Shown piece by piece: positions 23,372-31,290 of a stretch of DNA of 38,104 nucleotides; position 1 is the stretch's first letter; the number at the start of each line of letters is the position of its first letter. The stretch lies in the NCBI RefSeq assembly GCF_005981925.1, contig NZ_VBVX01000022.1, positions 1-38,104 on the forward strand, written 5' to 3'. The DNA comes from Streptomyces albidochromogenes. GTDB lineage: Bacteria > Actinomycetota > Actinomycetes > Streptomycetales > Streptomycetaceae. The notes beneath the pieces are model-generated. The model ran no database searches. It was not told where the DNA came from and was given only the letters and a program-made list of their open reading frames with translations. A program made the position numbers and the translations under genes.

Positions 23372-24733
23372 TCAGCGGTGTGCCGTGGGCCGGCCGAGGA
23401 TCCGGCCGGCCAGGTACAGGAGGACGAGGGCCGCGACGGTGCGGCACAGCGGCTGCGCCAGACCGGTCGCCAGGCCCGCCGCCGGGGCGGCGGCCTCCGC
23501 CGCGGCCGCGGCCAGGCAGACCGCCGCGGGCGGCCAGGCCACCCCGAACGCCTGGAGGAGCAGAGCGGTCCACAGCACCGCCCCCAGGCCGAGCAGGGGG
23601 GCGGGGCCGGTCCCGGTGAGCAGGGCGCCGGCGGCCAGCAGGGCGGCGTACGCGCCCAGGCACACCGCCAGGGCGCGGGCTGCCCGCAGCCGGAAGTCAC
23701 GCGGCGCGGTGCTGGCGCGCAGGGCCGCCACGGCCAGGCCCCGGTAGCGGTAGAGCAGCCACTCGGCGAAGCCCATGCTGAGCGTGAGGACGACGACGGC
23801 GTACGGGTCCGCCGCCCCCGTGAGCATCGCGAGCACCCCGGCGGCGAGACCGAACAGCCCGTACGGCAGCGACACCAGCAGCCCCGGGGCCGCGCCGCCG
23901 GCCGCCGGGCCCGAGCGCAGCGCGGCCCGTACCCCGTGGGCGGCGGCGAGGATCGCGAGGACGACGGTGGCGAGCAGCGGGACCACCGCCGCGGCGGCCG
24001 GCGGCTGCCACCACAGCGTGGCGACGGCGCCCCCGGCCACCGGCAGCAGCGCCACCAGCAGCGTCCGTTCGCGGCCGAGGACCAGCAGTACGGTCGCCGC
24101 GCCCAGGTAGCAGGACTGCCCGGCGGCGAACGCGCCGGCCTGCCCCGGTCCCGCGAGGAGCAGCCCCGCGAGCGAGGCCGTCAGCGCCCCGGCGGGAGCG
24201 CCGAGCCGCAGCGTCCGCCCCGCGGCCGCCGCGCCGGCGGTGCCCAGCCTCAGGTAGGCGCGGTGGCTGAGCGCCTGGTTCCACGCCCAGGCCACCAGCC
24301 CTGCGGCCACCAGCGCGGTGACGGCCCCCTCGCCCCCCAGCAGCCCGGAGCCCAGGACGTAGGCCAGCCCCGGGAGCGCGAAGACCAGCCCGCGCACGGC
24401 GCACCGCAGGTGGTCGGGGCGCCAGGGATCGGCGGCCGGCGGCGGCTCGGGGTAGTGCCGGGGCACCCGGGCGTACAGGTCGGTGGCCAGCGCGAACAGG
24501 CCGGGACGGCCGTAGCGGGTACCGATCTGGTCGCCCGTCAGCCCGTCGGACTCCAGGAGCGCGGCGACCTCGTACGGGTGCACGGCGGCGGACACCGGCT
24601 CCATCAGCCGCTCGGCGAGCTCGTCGATCGGGTCGGCGGCCCAGCTCGGCCGCGCCCTGGGCCCGTTCCGCTGCCGGGGCAGGGCGGGCAGGCTGCCGCC
24701 CTCGCCCGGCAGCAGGCGCAGCGGGCCGCTCAT
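23372..24733 (-). CDS. 12-TM membrane protein of the polysaccharide operon (PelG-sized)
   Basis: The protein has 453 residues. The first ~105 residues are soluble and cytoplasmic (DPIDELAERLMEPVSAAVHP, then DLYARVPRHYPEPPPAADPW). About 12 hydrophobic segments follow, from LVFALPGLAYVLGSGLLGG to VAALVLLYLAGRILG. Length and helix count match PelG, the inner-membrane flippase-like partner of the Pel glycosyltransferase PelF (456 residues in Pseudomonas), but the PelG N-terminal signature GIGFELRKLL is not present. Its ATG overlaps the PelF-like stop as ATGA (24730-24733). I infer that it is the transport partner of the glycosyltransferase; by sequence alone I do not recognise the family. Confidence 0.75.
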   Translation of the reverse strand: MSGPLRLLPGEGGSLPALPRQRNGPRARPSWAADPIDELAERLMEPVSAAVHPYEVAALLESDGLTGDQIGTRYGRPGLFALATDLYARVPRHYPEPPPAADPWRPDHLRCAVRGLVFALPGLAYVLGSGLLGGEGAVTALVAAGLVAWAWNQALSHRAYLRLGTAGAAAAGRTLRLGAPAGALTASLAGLLLAGPGQAGAFAAGQSCYLGAATVLLVLGRERTLLVALLPVAGGAVATLWWQPPAAAAVVPLLATVVLAILAAAHGVRAALRSGPAAGGAAPGLLVSLPYGLFGLAAGVLAMLTGAADPYAVVVLTLSMGFAEWLLYRYRGLAVAALRASTAPRDFRLRAARALAVCLGAYAALLAAGALLTGTGPAPLLGLGAVLWTALLLQAFGVAWPPAAVCLAAAAAEAAAPAAGLATGLAQPLCRTVAALVLLYLAGRILGRPTAHR

Positions 24734-26235
24734 ACGAGGGCCCCGGCACGCCGCTCTTCATGCCACGCGGTCAGGTCCGCAACCCCGGCCGTCGCCCCGG
24801 CGGCCAGCTCGGTGTAGACGGACCGGAACGTGTCGATGGTCTGCCGGAGGGTGAACTGCTCGATGACCCGCAGCCGGGCGTCCCGCCCCATGGAGGCCCT
24901 GCGCTCCGGGTCGCGCAGGAGTTCCAGGGCGGCGCGGGCCATGGCCTCCGGTTCCCTCGGCGGCACGACGAGCCCGGTGTCGCCGACGGCCTCCCGCACG
25001 CCGCCGACGTCGGTGGAGACGGTGGCCCGCCCGCAGGACATGGCCTCGATGAGCGTGAACGGGAAGCCCTCGCTGATGCTGGACAGCATCACCGCGTTGC
25101 CCGCCGCGTAGGCGTCGCGAATGTCCTCGACCCGGCCCTCGAAGACCACGGCGTCCGCGTGTCCCAGCTCCGCCGCCAGCGCCTCGCAGCGCTGCCGGTA
25201 CGCCTCGCCGCCGCGCGGCGTGCCGCCGAACAGGCGCAGCCGCGCGTCCGGTATCTCCTTTCTGACCAGGGCGAAGGCTCTGATGAGGGTCTCCAGGTCC
25301 TTGATCGGGTCGACCCGGCCCGCCCAGCTGAGGGTGGGGACATCCGGCTCCGGCCCGGCGGCCGGGAAGGCCGCCGGATCGACGCCGTTGTAGACGGTGC
25401 GTATCAACTCGGGTGCCGCGCCGCCCTGTTCCTCCCAGAGCCGGTTGTAGCGGTTGCCCGGGGTGATCAGGTCCGCCGTGCGGTAGGTCTCCTCGGCGAG
25501 CAGCCGGAAGAACCCGAGGAGCAGCGCCTTGACCGGCCACCGGTAGGGGCCCGTGCGGTACCCGAGGTAGCGCTCGCGCAGGTAGACGCCGTGCTCGGTG
25601 AGCAGCAGCGGCACCCCGTGCAGCCGCCGCCCGACGAGTCCGGGCAGGACCGCGAGGCCGCCGCTCACCGCGTGGCAGACGCCGTGTTCGGGCGGTGCGG
25701 CGGCGAGCGGGCGCAGGGCGTGCTCCAGCAGATCGGTGGCGGTCAGGGCGTCGTGCAGGGTGGGCCGGGCCGCGTGCACCGGCAGGCCGGGGCGGCCCCA
25801 CACGGCGGCCAGGACGGCGACGGCCTGGTCCGTACGCAGGGCGGGTGCGAGCAGCCCGTCCCTGGCCGACCGGGCCAGTTCGTGCAGCGCGGCGCCGAAC
25901 TGGTCCTCGGCGCCGGGGTCGAGGAGCGCGGTCAGGAAGCGTTCGTACGCCGCCATCAGCTGCCTGCGTCGCCGGCCGCGCGGCGCCCTGCCGACCGGGT
26001 CGGGGCCCCACATGGGGACGGTGACCGGAGGCGCGACGTGGGACGGCAGCTCCCAGGCGAGCGGTTCCCGGCCGGTGCCGGTCACCGCGATCACGTGGAA
26101 GTCGAAGTCGGGCATTCCCTGGACGAGTTGGTCGCACCACACGCTGACGCCCCCGTGGCTGTGCGGATAGGTGCCTTCGGTGAGGAGGGTGACCCGGGCC
26201 GCGCCGGACTGCGGCACGCGGAGTGGATCGGGCAT
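24730..26235 (-). CDS. pelF: GT4 glycosyltransferase, PelF type
   Basis: The protein has 501 residues. The N-terminal Rossmann domain begins VTLLTEGTYPHSHGGVSVWC (residues 15-34), the hallmark of PelF (DUF3492) proteins, followed by a long insert. The mid-part has LLTEHGVYLRERYLGY, LITPGNRYNRLWEEQGG and RTVYNGVDP. The C-terminal domain has LSWAGRVDPIKDLETLIRAF and the retaining EX7E motif SEGFPFTLIEAM near residues 388-399, then STDVGGVREAV. PelF uses UDP-N-acetylgalactosamine or UDP-GlcNAc to polymerise Pel in the cytoplasm before export. Here it is probably the polymerase of a galactosamine-type polymer. It is the second gene of the operon, 70 bases downstream of the deacetylase-like gene. 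Confidence 0.9.
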   Translation of the reverse strand: MPDPLRVPQSGAARVTLLTEGTYPHSHGGVSVWCDQLVQGMPDFDFHVIAVTGTGREPLAWELPSHVAPPVTVPMWGPDPVGRAPRGRRRRQLMAAYERFLTALLDPGAEDQFGAALHELARSARDGLLAPALRTDQAVAVLAAVWGRPGLPVHAARPTLHDALTATDLLEHALRPLAAAPPEHGVCHAVSGGLAVLPGLVGRRLHGVPLLLTEHGVYLRERYLGYRTGPYRWPVKALLLGFFRLLAEETYRTADLITPGNRYNRLWEEQGGAAPELIRTVYNGVDPAAFPAAGPEPDVPTLSWAGRVDPIKDLETLIRAFALVRKEIPDARLRLFGGTPRGGEAYRQRCEALAAELGHADAVVFEGRVEDIRDAYAAGNAVMLSSISEGFPFTLIEAMSCGRATVSTDVGGVREAVGDTGLVVPPREPEAMARAALELLRDPERRASMGRDARLRVIEQFTLRQTIDTFRSVYTELAAGATAGVADLTAWHEERRAGALV

Positions 26236-26305
26236 GACGAGACGGTCCCCCGTGGAGATGCTGGCGGCCGGGCCGGCCGGAACGGTGCGGGCGGTCGGGC
26301 GCGGG

Positions 26306-28468
26306 TCAGCCGGTGACGCCGTACGGCACTCGCTGCCGCACCCCGGCCGGCACCGGAAGCCGGGGCCCGCCGCCCCGCACCGGGTCGGCCCGGTCCGCCG
26401 TCGCGGCCTGCGCCGTGGCGCCCGCGGGCAGGGTGAGCGTCACCCGGTCCTGGAGAAGCCCGGGGGAGACCCAGCCGGAGAGCGATCCGGCGTACGGGCT
26501 GCCGAAGGACTCGGTGCCGAGCAGCATGTTCTGCCGGGTGCCGGCCGGCAGGGTGGCGGAGGCGCGGACACCGCCCGGGGCCCGCACGGTGACGGTGTCG
26601 CCGATGCGGTACGCCGTCACCTGGCCGGCCTTGACAGCGGTGTTCCAGGCGGACCGGTCGCGCAGTTCCGCGCCGATCTGCTGCTGGCGGAGATTCACCA
26701 GCGGGGTGTCGGCGGCGTACAGCCCGGCGTACTCGTCGATCACGCGGTCGAGCACCGGGTAGGCGATGCGGTCCTCGGCGAGGTTGGACTGGTGGATGAA
26801 GTGCGGCCGCGGGTCGTTCGCGAGGACGTGGCCGAGCGCGATGCGGGCCTCCAGCGGCACGATGTGGTCGGCGTAACCGGTGACCGTGTCGAGCGGCTCC
26901 GGCAGGCAGGTGGTGCCGGCCGCGCTCTCGCACACGCCGCTGCCGCCGTCCGAGGCCCTGGTGTAGATCCAGTTGTACTCGTCGATCTGCTCGGTGGTGC
27001 GGCCCGCGTTGTAGAAGATGTTCATCGGGTAGCGCGGCACGGTGAGGGCCGGTCCGACCTTCCGCTGGGCGCGGTCGCGGGAGTTGTCCGAGCCGAGCCA
27101 GGTGACGGCGTTGTCGGCGAGGGCGGGCCCGAGGTTCGGGTTGTCGTCGGGCTGCTGCGGCAGGACCTTCAGACCGGAGTGCTCACCGGTCACCAGCTCG
27201 CCGGTCGCCAGCGGGAGTCCCGCGCGCTGCCCCCAGGCGCGGTTCTCCCTGATCTGGGTGGAGATCTCGGAGCGGCTGACGTACCTGGTGCTCCCGTCGG
27301 GGTTCCTGGCGCAGACCCAGGGGACGACCGAGACGTCCTGCACGCAGCCGAGGAAGGGATGGTTGTACGTGTGGTTGATCCACCGGTAGGCGTTCTTGTC
27401 GGCGGTCAGCCGCTGCGCCAGCGGGTCGGTGCCGCCATGCTCCTCCTTGTAGAGCTCGCTGCCGCCGCCGTTGTACGCCATGTCCAGGGTGAAGCCCTTG
27501 GCGGCCGACCACTCGGCCGCGTACCGCGCGTCGTCGGCCGTCATCCGGATCGGGTCCGGCTCACCGCCCTGGCCGGGCGCGCAGTCCACGTCGCCGGGGG
27601 TGCAGTTGAGCTCGGTGTCCCAGCGGTCGTCGGCGGCGAAGACGTCGTCGACGTGGACCGCGAAGTAGTTGCGGGAAGCGCCCAGCCGTACGCCCTGGGT
27701 CATCCAGTCCACGATGCCGCGGGCGAGGAGCCGGAACTGCTGCTGGTACTGGTTGTAGACGAAGCCGACGACCAGCTCGCGGCGGCCGTCGTGCCGGTAC
27801 TCGCCGACGAGGGAGCCCCGCTGCCCGGTGCCCGGCAGCGGCGCCTCGACGTAACTGGTGAAGTCGGCGCCCGGCAGCGGCTTGGCCGCGTAACCGTAAC
27901 TCTCGCTCACCGAGGGGGAGTTGTCCTCGAAGGGTATGCCGCCGTCGAGGTAGCCGAACGGGCCCGCCGCGCCGGCGGGCGTCACCTCGGCGCGCACCCC
28001 GTCCAGGGAGCCGCTGTAGCCGCCGTTGGCCGGGTGGTCGAGGCCGACCTCGGGCCGGGCGTACGTGTAGGCGTCCACCTGGGGGACGGCGAAGGTCTTC
28101 TCGTACGCGACGAGTGCCCCCATCTCGGCGGAACCGGCCCCGAACGGGTTGTCGTTGGGGAGTACCACGGCCTGGAACTTGGCCCGCTGACGCCCGTCGA
28201 CCGTGTCGGCGAGGTAGCCGCCGTTGATCACGGGTCGGTCCTGGCGGGTCAGGTCGAGGACGGTGTACGGCGTGCCCGCGCCGTCGAGTTCGGCGGCGAT
28301 CGCCGCGGTGGCGGGGCCTCCGTCGCTCACCACCAGTACGCGCAGGTCGACGCGTGGTGGCGCGGGCGCCGCGGCGGCCGCGTGCGCCGGCGCGAGGAGC
28401 GTCGTGGCCAGCGCGGCGGACAGCGTGGATATCACGGCCCACCGGGCCGTACGGCTTCTGAGGTGCAT
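26306..28468 (-). CDS. Secreted polysaccharide deacetylase-like protein (CE18/Agd3-PelA-like)
   Basis: The protein has 720 residues from the ATG at 28468, with a GGAAGG-type site upstream and a Sec signal peptide (TLSAALATTLLAPAHAAAAA). Residues ~40-250 form a Rossmann-like domain of unknown role. A deacetylase-like domain follows: FAVHVDDVFAADDRWD near residue 270 supplies the metal-binding Asp, FTLDMAYNGGG comes next, and HTYNHPF near residue 365 is the NodB-type H-x-x-x-H metal motif. A C-terminal beta-rich domain closes the protein (VTVRAPGGVRASATLPAGT, VTLTLPAGATAQ). The order agrees with fungal Agd3 (CE18), the galactosaminogalactan deacetylase, and the deacetylase part of PelA. It is the first gene of the operon, likely deacetylating the polymer outside the membrane. 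Confidence 0.75.
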   Translation of the reverse strand: MHLRSRTARWAVISTLSAALATTLLAPAHAAAAAPAPPRVDLRVLVVSDGGPATAAIAAELDGAGTPYTVLDLTRQDRPVINGGYLADTVDGRQRAKFQAVVLPNDNPFGAGSAEMGALVAYEKTFAVPQVDAYTYARPEVGLDHPANGGYSGSLDGVRAEVTPAGAAGPFGYLDGGIPFEDNSPSVSESYGYAAKPLPGADFTSYVEAPLPGTGQRGSLVGEYRHDGRRELVVGFVYNQYQQQFRLLARGIVDWMTQGVRLGASRNYFAVHVDDVFAADDRWDTELNCTPGDVDCAPGQGGEPDPIRMTADDARYAAEWSAAKGFTLDMAYNGGGSELYKEEHGGTDPLAQRLTADKNAYRWINHTYNHPFLGCVQDVSVVPWVCARNPDGSTRYVSRSEISTQIRENRAWGQRAGLPLATGELVTGEHSGLKVLPQQPDDNPNLGPALADNAVTWLGSDNSRDRAQRKVGPALTVPRYPMNIFYNAGRTTEQIDEYNWIYTRASDGGSGVCESAAGTTCLPEPLDTVTGYADHIVPLEARIALGHVLANDPRPHFIHQSNLAEDRIAYPVLDRVIDEYAGLYAADTPLVNLRQQQIGAELRDRSAWNTAVKAGQVTAYRIGDTVTVRAPGGVRASATLPAGTRQNMLLGTESFGSPYAGSLSGWVSPGLLQDRVTLTLPAGATAQAATADRADPVRGGGPRLPVPAGVRQRVPYGVTG

Positions 28469-28900
28469 GGGTCCCTTCCCGCAAAGGGCACGCCGGACAT
28501 GCGACCGGCGTGCCCCTCCCCCAGCGGAATGGGCGCCCGGACAGCCGCCGCGCGCTTCCCGCTCTGTCGGATCACATAGTGGGGTCATGCATGGAGAATT
28601 TGTGTGGGCGTCGTGAAACCTGGCGAGAAACACACCTGACCAGGCCGGGCCGGCGCACCTGCGGCCGAGTTTCCGCATCCCCCCGCGGCCTTCCTGGTGA
28701 CAGGTATTCCGCTTCTCCGCCACAGCTCACGGGTGCTGGGACACCTGTCGCCCTGACCGGCGCACTCACGTGGTCTGGACCACAGAAAGAGTTCCCGCAC
28801 CACTTATCGAATTCGGCCACGCGGGCGGAACCGGAGCCACCTGGAACGGTCGTGCGCCGGCGCCCTGCCGATCCCCGTACCAGCGCCTACGATCTGCTCC
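28469..28900. other. Divergent intergenic region with repeated ACCTG/CAGGT elements
   Basis: No gene is supported here; the longest open frames lack ribosome-binding sites and family motifs. The region must hold the promoter of the eight-gene polysaccharide operon (-) and that of the leaderless isochorismatase-fold gene (+). Related elements recur: ACCTGACCAGG (28634-28644), GGTGACAGGT (28696-28705) and ACCTGTCGCC (28743-28752); the last two form a nine-of-ten inverted match. They may be regulator sites. Confidence 0.45.
28888..28893 (+). promoter_or_regulatory. -10 box for a leaderless isochorismatase-fold transcript
   Basis: TACGAT matches TANNNT and ends seven bases before the GTG at 28901, with no ribosome-binding site in between. 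This supports a leaderless mRNA and fixes the start. No convincing -35 hexamer is seen. Confidence 0.55.
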
Positions 28901-29389
28901 GTGACCTCAGCTCTGATCCTGATCGACCTGATGCCGCGCATCGTCGCGCTGCCCGTCGCCCCGCACACCGGCGAGGAGGTGGTGGAGCGCTGCCGCCGCC
29001 TCGCCGGGGCGTTCCGGGCGAACGGCCGCCCCGTGGTGCCGGTCCGGGTGGAACGGCCCGGCGTCGCCGAGCAGCCGCCCGGCAGCGGTTTCGTCGACGG
29101 TCTGGTGCTGCCCGGCGACCTCGTGGTCGTCAAGCACACCGTCGGGGCGTTCCACGGCACCGGCCTGGACGACCGGCTGCGCCGCCACGGCGTCGACACG
29201 GTGGTGCTCGCCGGCCTGGTGACCACCATGGGGGTGGAGTCCACCGCGCGGGCCGCGAGCGACCACGGCTACGACGTGGAGTTCGTCGCCGACGCGATGT
29301 CGGGATTCGCCGCCGACGAGCACGACTTCGCCGTCGAGCGGGTCTTCCCCCGGTTCGGCGCGGTGCGTCGTACGGCGGACTACACCTGA
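28901..29389 (+). CDS. Isochorismatase-fold hydrolase lacking the catalytic cysteine
   Basis: The protein has 162 residues and the three-layer fold of isochorismatase/cysteine hydrolases: ALILIDLM with Asp9, PVVPVRVERPG, VVVKHTVGAFHGTGLDDRLR with Lys78, and LAGLVTTMGVESTARAASDH near 103-122. In true cysteine hydrolases the loop reads as T-x-x-C-V before the last helix; here Gly111 takes the Cys position, as in the known GVESTARAA branch. The Asp-Lys-Cys triad is therefore incomplete and a Cys-dependent amidase or isochorismatase reaction is unlikely. It is divergent from the polysaccharide operon and convergent with the SfnB-like gene. The start GTG is set by a leaderless promoter. Confidence 0.85.
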   Translation: MTSALILIDLMPRIVALPVAPHTGEEVVERCRRLAGAFRANGRPVVPVRVERPGVAEQPPGSGFVDGLVLPGDLVVVKHTVGAFHGTGLDDRLRRHGVDTVVLAGLVTTMGVESTARAASDHGYDVEFVADAMSGFAADEHDFAVERVFPRFGAVRRTADYT

Positions 29390-29418
29390 GCCGGGCGGGG
29401 CCCGGGCCGGACGCGGCG

Positions 29419-30702
29419 TCAGGCCCCGCCGCGGGCATTCCGCGTGAGGCGGGGGCGGGTTCCGTTGAGGTAGTGCTCGCCGATGTCGCGCAGCCGGTGG
29501 GCGGGGGACGACCGCGCCGTCAGGGCCTGCGCGTTGCGCCAGAACCGGTCGAGCCCCGTACCGCCGTCGAGGCGGCCCGCGTCGCCCGTGAGTTCGAGTA
29601 TCCGGGCGGTGACGTGCGCGACGGAGCGACTCGTGACGGCTTCGGCCGCCGCGACGAGCACCGCGATGTCCGCGCGTTCGTCCACGCCGAGCTCCGGCCC
29701 CCTGCGCAGTCCTTCCGCCAGCGCGTCCGTCGCCCGTTCGACGACGGCGGCGGCGGTGTGGGCGGCGGTCGCCAGTTCGCCGTACGCGAGCAGCACGTAC
29801 GGGTCGCCGCTCGGCCGCTCGGTGTACGCGTCGCCCGCACCCTCGGCGGAGCGGGCGGGCGGCGTCCCGCGGCTGATGTCCCGTGCCTCGGCCAGGGCCC
29901 CTTCGGCGATGCCCAGGCCGACGTGGGCGAGGAGCAGGCCGAGGGCGACCGGGGCGAGCGAGCCGAAGGGGGTGGCGGTGTGCTCGTCGCCGGGGACGGC
30001 ACCGAGGATGTCGTCGGCGCTCACGGCCACGCCGTCGAATCCGACGCCGCCGGCTCCGGTGAGGCGCTGGCCGAGGCGTTCGTCCGCCGGGTCGGTCCGC
30101 ACACCGTCCCGAGCCGGGTCGACGAGGGCGATCAGTAAGTCACCGGTGCTCCCGCACGTCGCGCCGAGGACCAGCCGGTCGGCCACGGTCACGCCCGCGC
30201 CGAAGTCCCGGCGGCCGCTGAGCACGTACCCTCCGCGGGCCGGTGTCAGCGTCAGGCCCGGCCCCTCGTCCCTGCCGGGCGGGCGCGTGCTGCCGCCGAG
30301 CAGCCACTGCTCCGCGACGGCCCGGCTCTCGAACGGAACGTCGTCCGGCGAGCGGCCGAGGAAGCGGGCGCTCCAGGACAACGCGCAGTGGTGGGCCAGC
30401 AGTTCACCGATCGAACTGTCGGCCGCCGAGATCTCCCGCACGACGGTGCAGGCGCTGCGCCAGCCGGTGCCCGGCCGCCCCGGGCCCGGCGGCGTCAGCA
30501 GGGCGGGCAGCCCCGCCTCCCGCAACCGCGAGACCTCGTCGTACGGCGTCTTGCCCGCCCGGTCGCGGACGATGGCGTCGACCGCGAGGTCGTCCGCGAG
30601 CTCCCGGGTGACGCGCGGCCACATCGCCTCGTCGGCGTCCGGGTCCGGACCGGCGGACGCGTCGTCCTTCGTGGCGGATCTCCCCGGCACTCCGCTGCTC
30701 AC
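29419..30702 (-). CDS. Acyl-CoA dehydrogenase-fold flavoprotein (SfnB/DszC-like)
   Basis: The protein has 427 residues. The N-terminal helical domain (YDEVSRLREAGLPALLTPP; REISAADSSIGELLAHH), the central beta domain (GYVLSGRRDFGAGVTVADRLVLGA; GQRLTGAGGVGFDGVAVSADD) and the C-terminal four-helix region (ARILELTGDAGRLDGGTGLDRFWRNAQALTAR) follow the acyl-CoA dehydrogenase fold. The beginning and end are closest to the SfnB/DszC/Acad monooxygenase branch, used in sulfur acquisition from sulfones and dibenzothiophene. True acyl-CoA dehydrogenases have a catalytic Glu that I cannot identify here. The GTG start is weakly supported. An Rrf2 regulator lies upstream on the same strand, with an inverted repeat in the promoter. 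Confidence 0.85.
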   Translation of the reverse strand: MSSGVPGRSATKDDASAGPDPDADEAMWPRVTRELADDLAVDAIVRDRAGKTPYDEVSRLREAGLPALLTPPGPGRPGTGWRSACTVVREISAADSSIGELLAHHCALSWSARFLGRSPDDVPFESRAVAEQWLLGGSTRPPGRDEGPGLTLTPARGGYVLSGRRDFGAGVTVADRLVLGATCGSTGDLLIALVDPARDGVRTDPADERLGQRLTGAGGVGFDGVAVSADDILGAVPGDEHTATPFGSLAPVALGLLLAHVGLGIAEGALAEARDISRGTPPARSAEGAGDAYTERPSGDPYVLLAYGELATAAHTAAAVVERATDALAEGLRRGPELGVDERADIAVLVAAAEAVTSRSVAHVTARILELTGDAGRLDGGTGLDRFWRNAQALTARSSPAHRLRDIGEHYLNGTRPRLTRNARGGA

Positions 30703-30719
30703 CCGGCGCCCCCGTCCCT

Positions 30720-30748
30720 AGTATTCCCACTGGATTAGTAGGGATACT
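30720..30748. promoter_or_regulatory. Inverted repeat AGTATTCCC/GGGATACT upstream of SfnB-like gene
   Basis: AGTATTCCC (30720-30728) and GGGATACT (30741-30748) are reverse complements except for one extra T and flank a 12-base AT-richer centre (ACTGGATTAGTA), which stands out in this GC-rich DNA. It lies 18-46 bases upstream of the SfnB-like start, at the expected promoter, and just downstream of the Rrf2 gene. It is a plausible Rrf2 operator. Confidence 0.5.
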
Positions 30749-30825
30749 GTCAGAGGCGGTGCCCCGCCCCAAGGGGGCGACCAAGGAGTGGACGTTCGAT
30801 TCCGTACTCCGAGACCCCGGGACGA

Positions 30826-31284
30826 TCAGGGATTGGTCCAGGCGTCCGGTTCCTCGGCGAGGGCCGACACGGCGGCCGGCAGCTCGGCCGAGGCGAGGTC
30901 GGCCAGCGTCACGCCGTCCAGAACCTCGCGGACGTTGGCCCGCAGCGCGATCCACAGCGGCAGCAGCGACGCGGCCGGCCCGGTGTACGTCAGCTCCGGC
31001 GGACGGACCCCGCGCACCGAGACGAGCGGCCCGTCGACGACGCGGATGACATCCGCGACGCTGATGGACCCGGCGGGCTTCGCCAGCCGGTAACCGCCGT
31101 TGCCCCCGCGCCGGCTGACCACCAGTCCGCCCCGGCGCATGTCGTTGAGGATGCCTTCGAGGAACTTGTGCGGAATCTCCTGGGCCTCGGCGATGGCCTC
31201 CGCCTTGAGCGGCTCGCAGTCCCCCGCGGCGGCGAGTTGCAGGGCGGCACGTACCGCGTAGTCCGCCTTGGCTGAAATCCGCAT
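30826..31284 (-). CDS. Rrf2 family transcriptional regulator (CymR-like, no Fe-S cysteines)
   Basis: The protein has 152 residues. The winged helix-turn-helix of Rrf2 proteins is clear: MRISAKADYAVRAALQLAAA, then EAIAEAQEIPHKFLEGIL and RRGGLVVSRRGGNGGYRLA (residues ~58-76). A dimerisation helix near 105-125 follows. The three C-terminal cysteines that hold an Fe-S cluster in IscR, NsrR and RsrR are absent; the only Cys is in the N-terminal GDCEPLK. It thus resembles CymR-type, cluster-free regulators of sulfur metabolism, in line with the SfnB-like gene downstream. The ATG start is preceded at six bases by a GATAAT -10 box, which points to a leaderless mRNA. Confidence 0.88.
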   Translation of the reverse strand: MRISAKADYAVRAALQLAAAGDCEPLKAEAIAEAQEIPHKFLEGILNDMRRGGLVVSRRGGNGGYRLAKPAGSISVADVIRVVDGPLVSVRGVRPPELTYTGPAASLLPLWIALRANVREVLDGVTLADLASAELPAAVSALAEEPDAWTNP

Positions 31285-31290
31285 GCCCGC

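Noticed and set aside
26171-28579. Plus-strand 802-codon open frame opposite the deacetylase-like gene
   Set aside because: It lacks a ribosome-binding site and family motifs, while the minus strand has a signal peptide and metal motifs.
29390-29418. CCGGG/CCCGG pairing between the convergent isochorismatase-fold and SfnB-like genes
   Set aside because: Five-base arms are too short to support a terminator call in this GC context.
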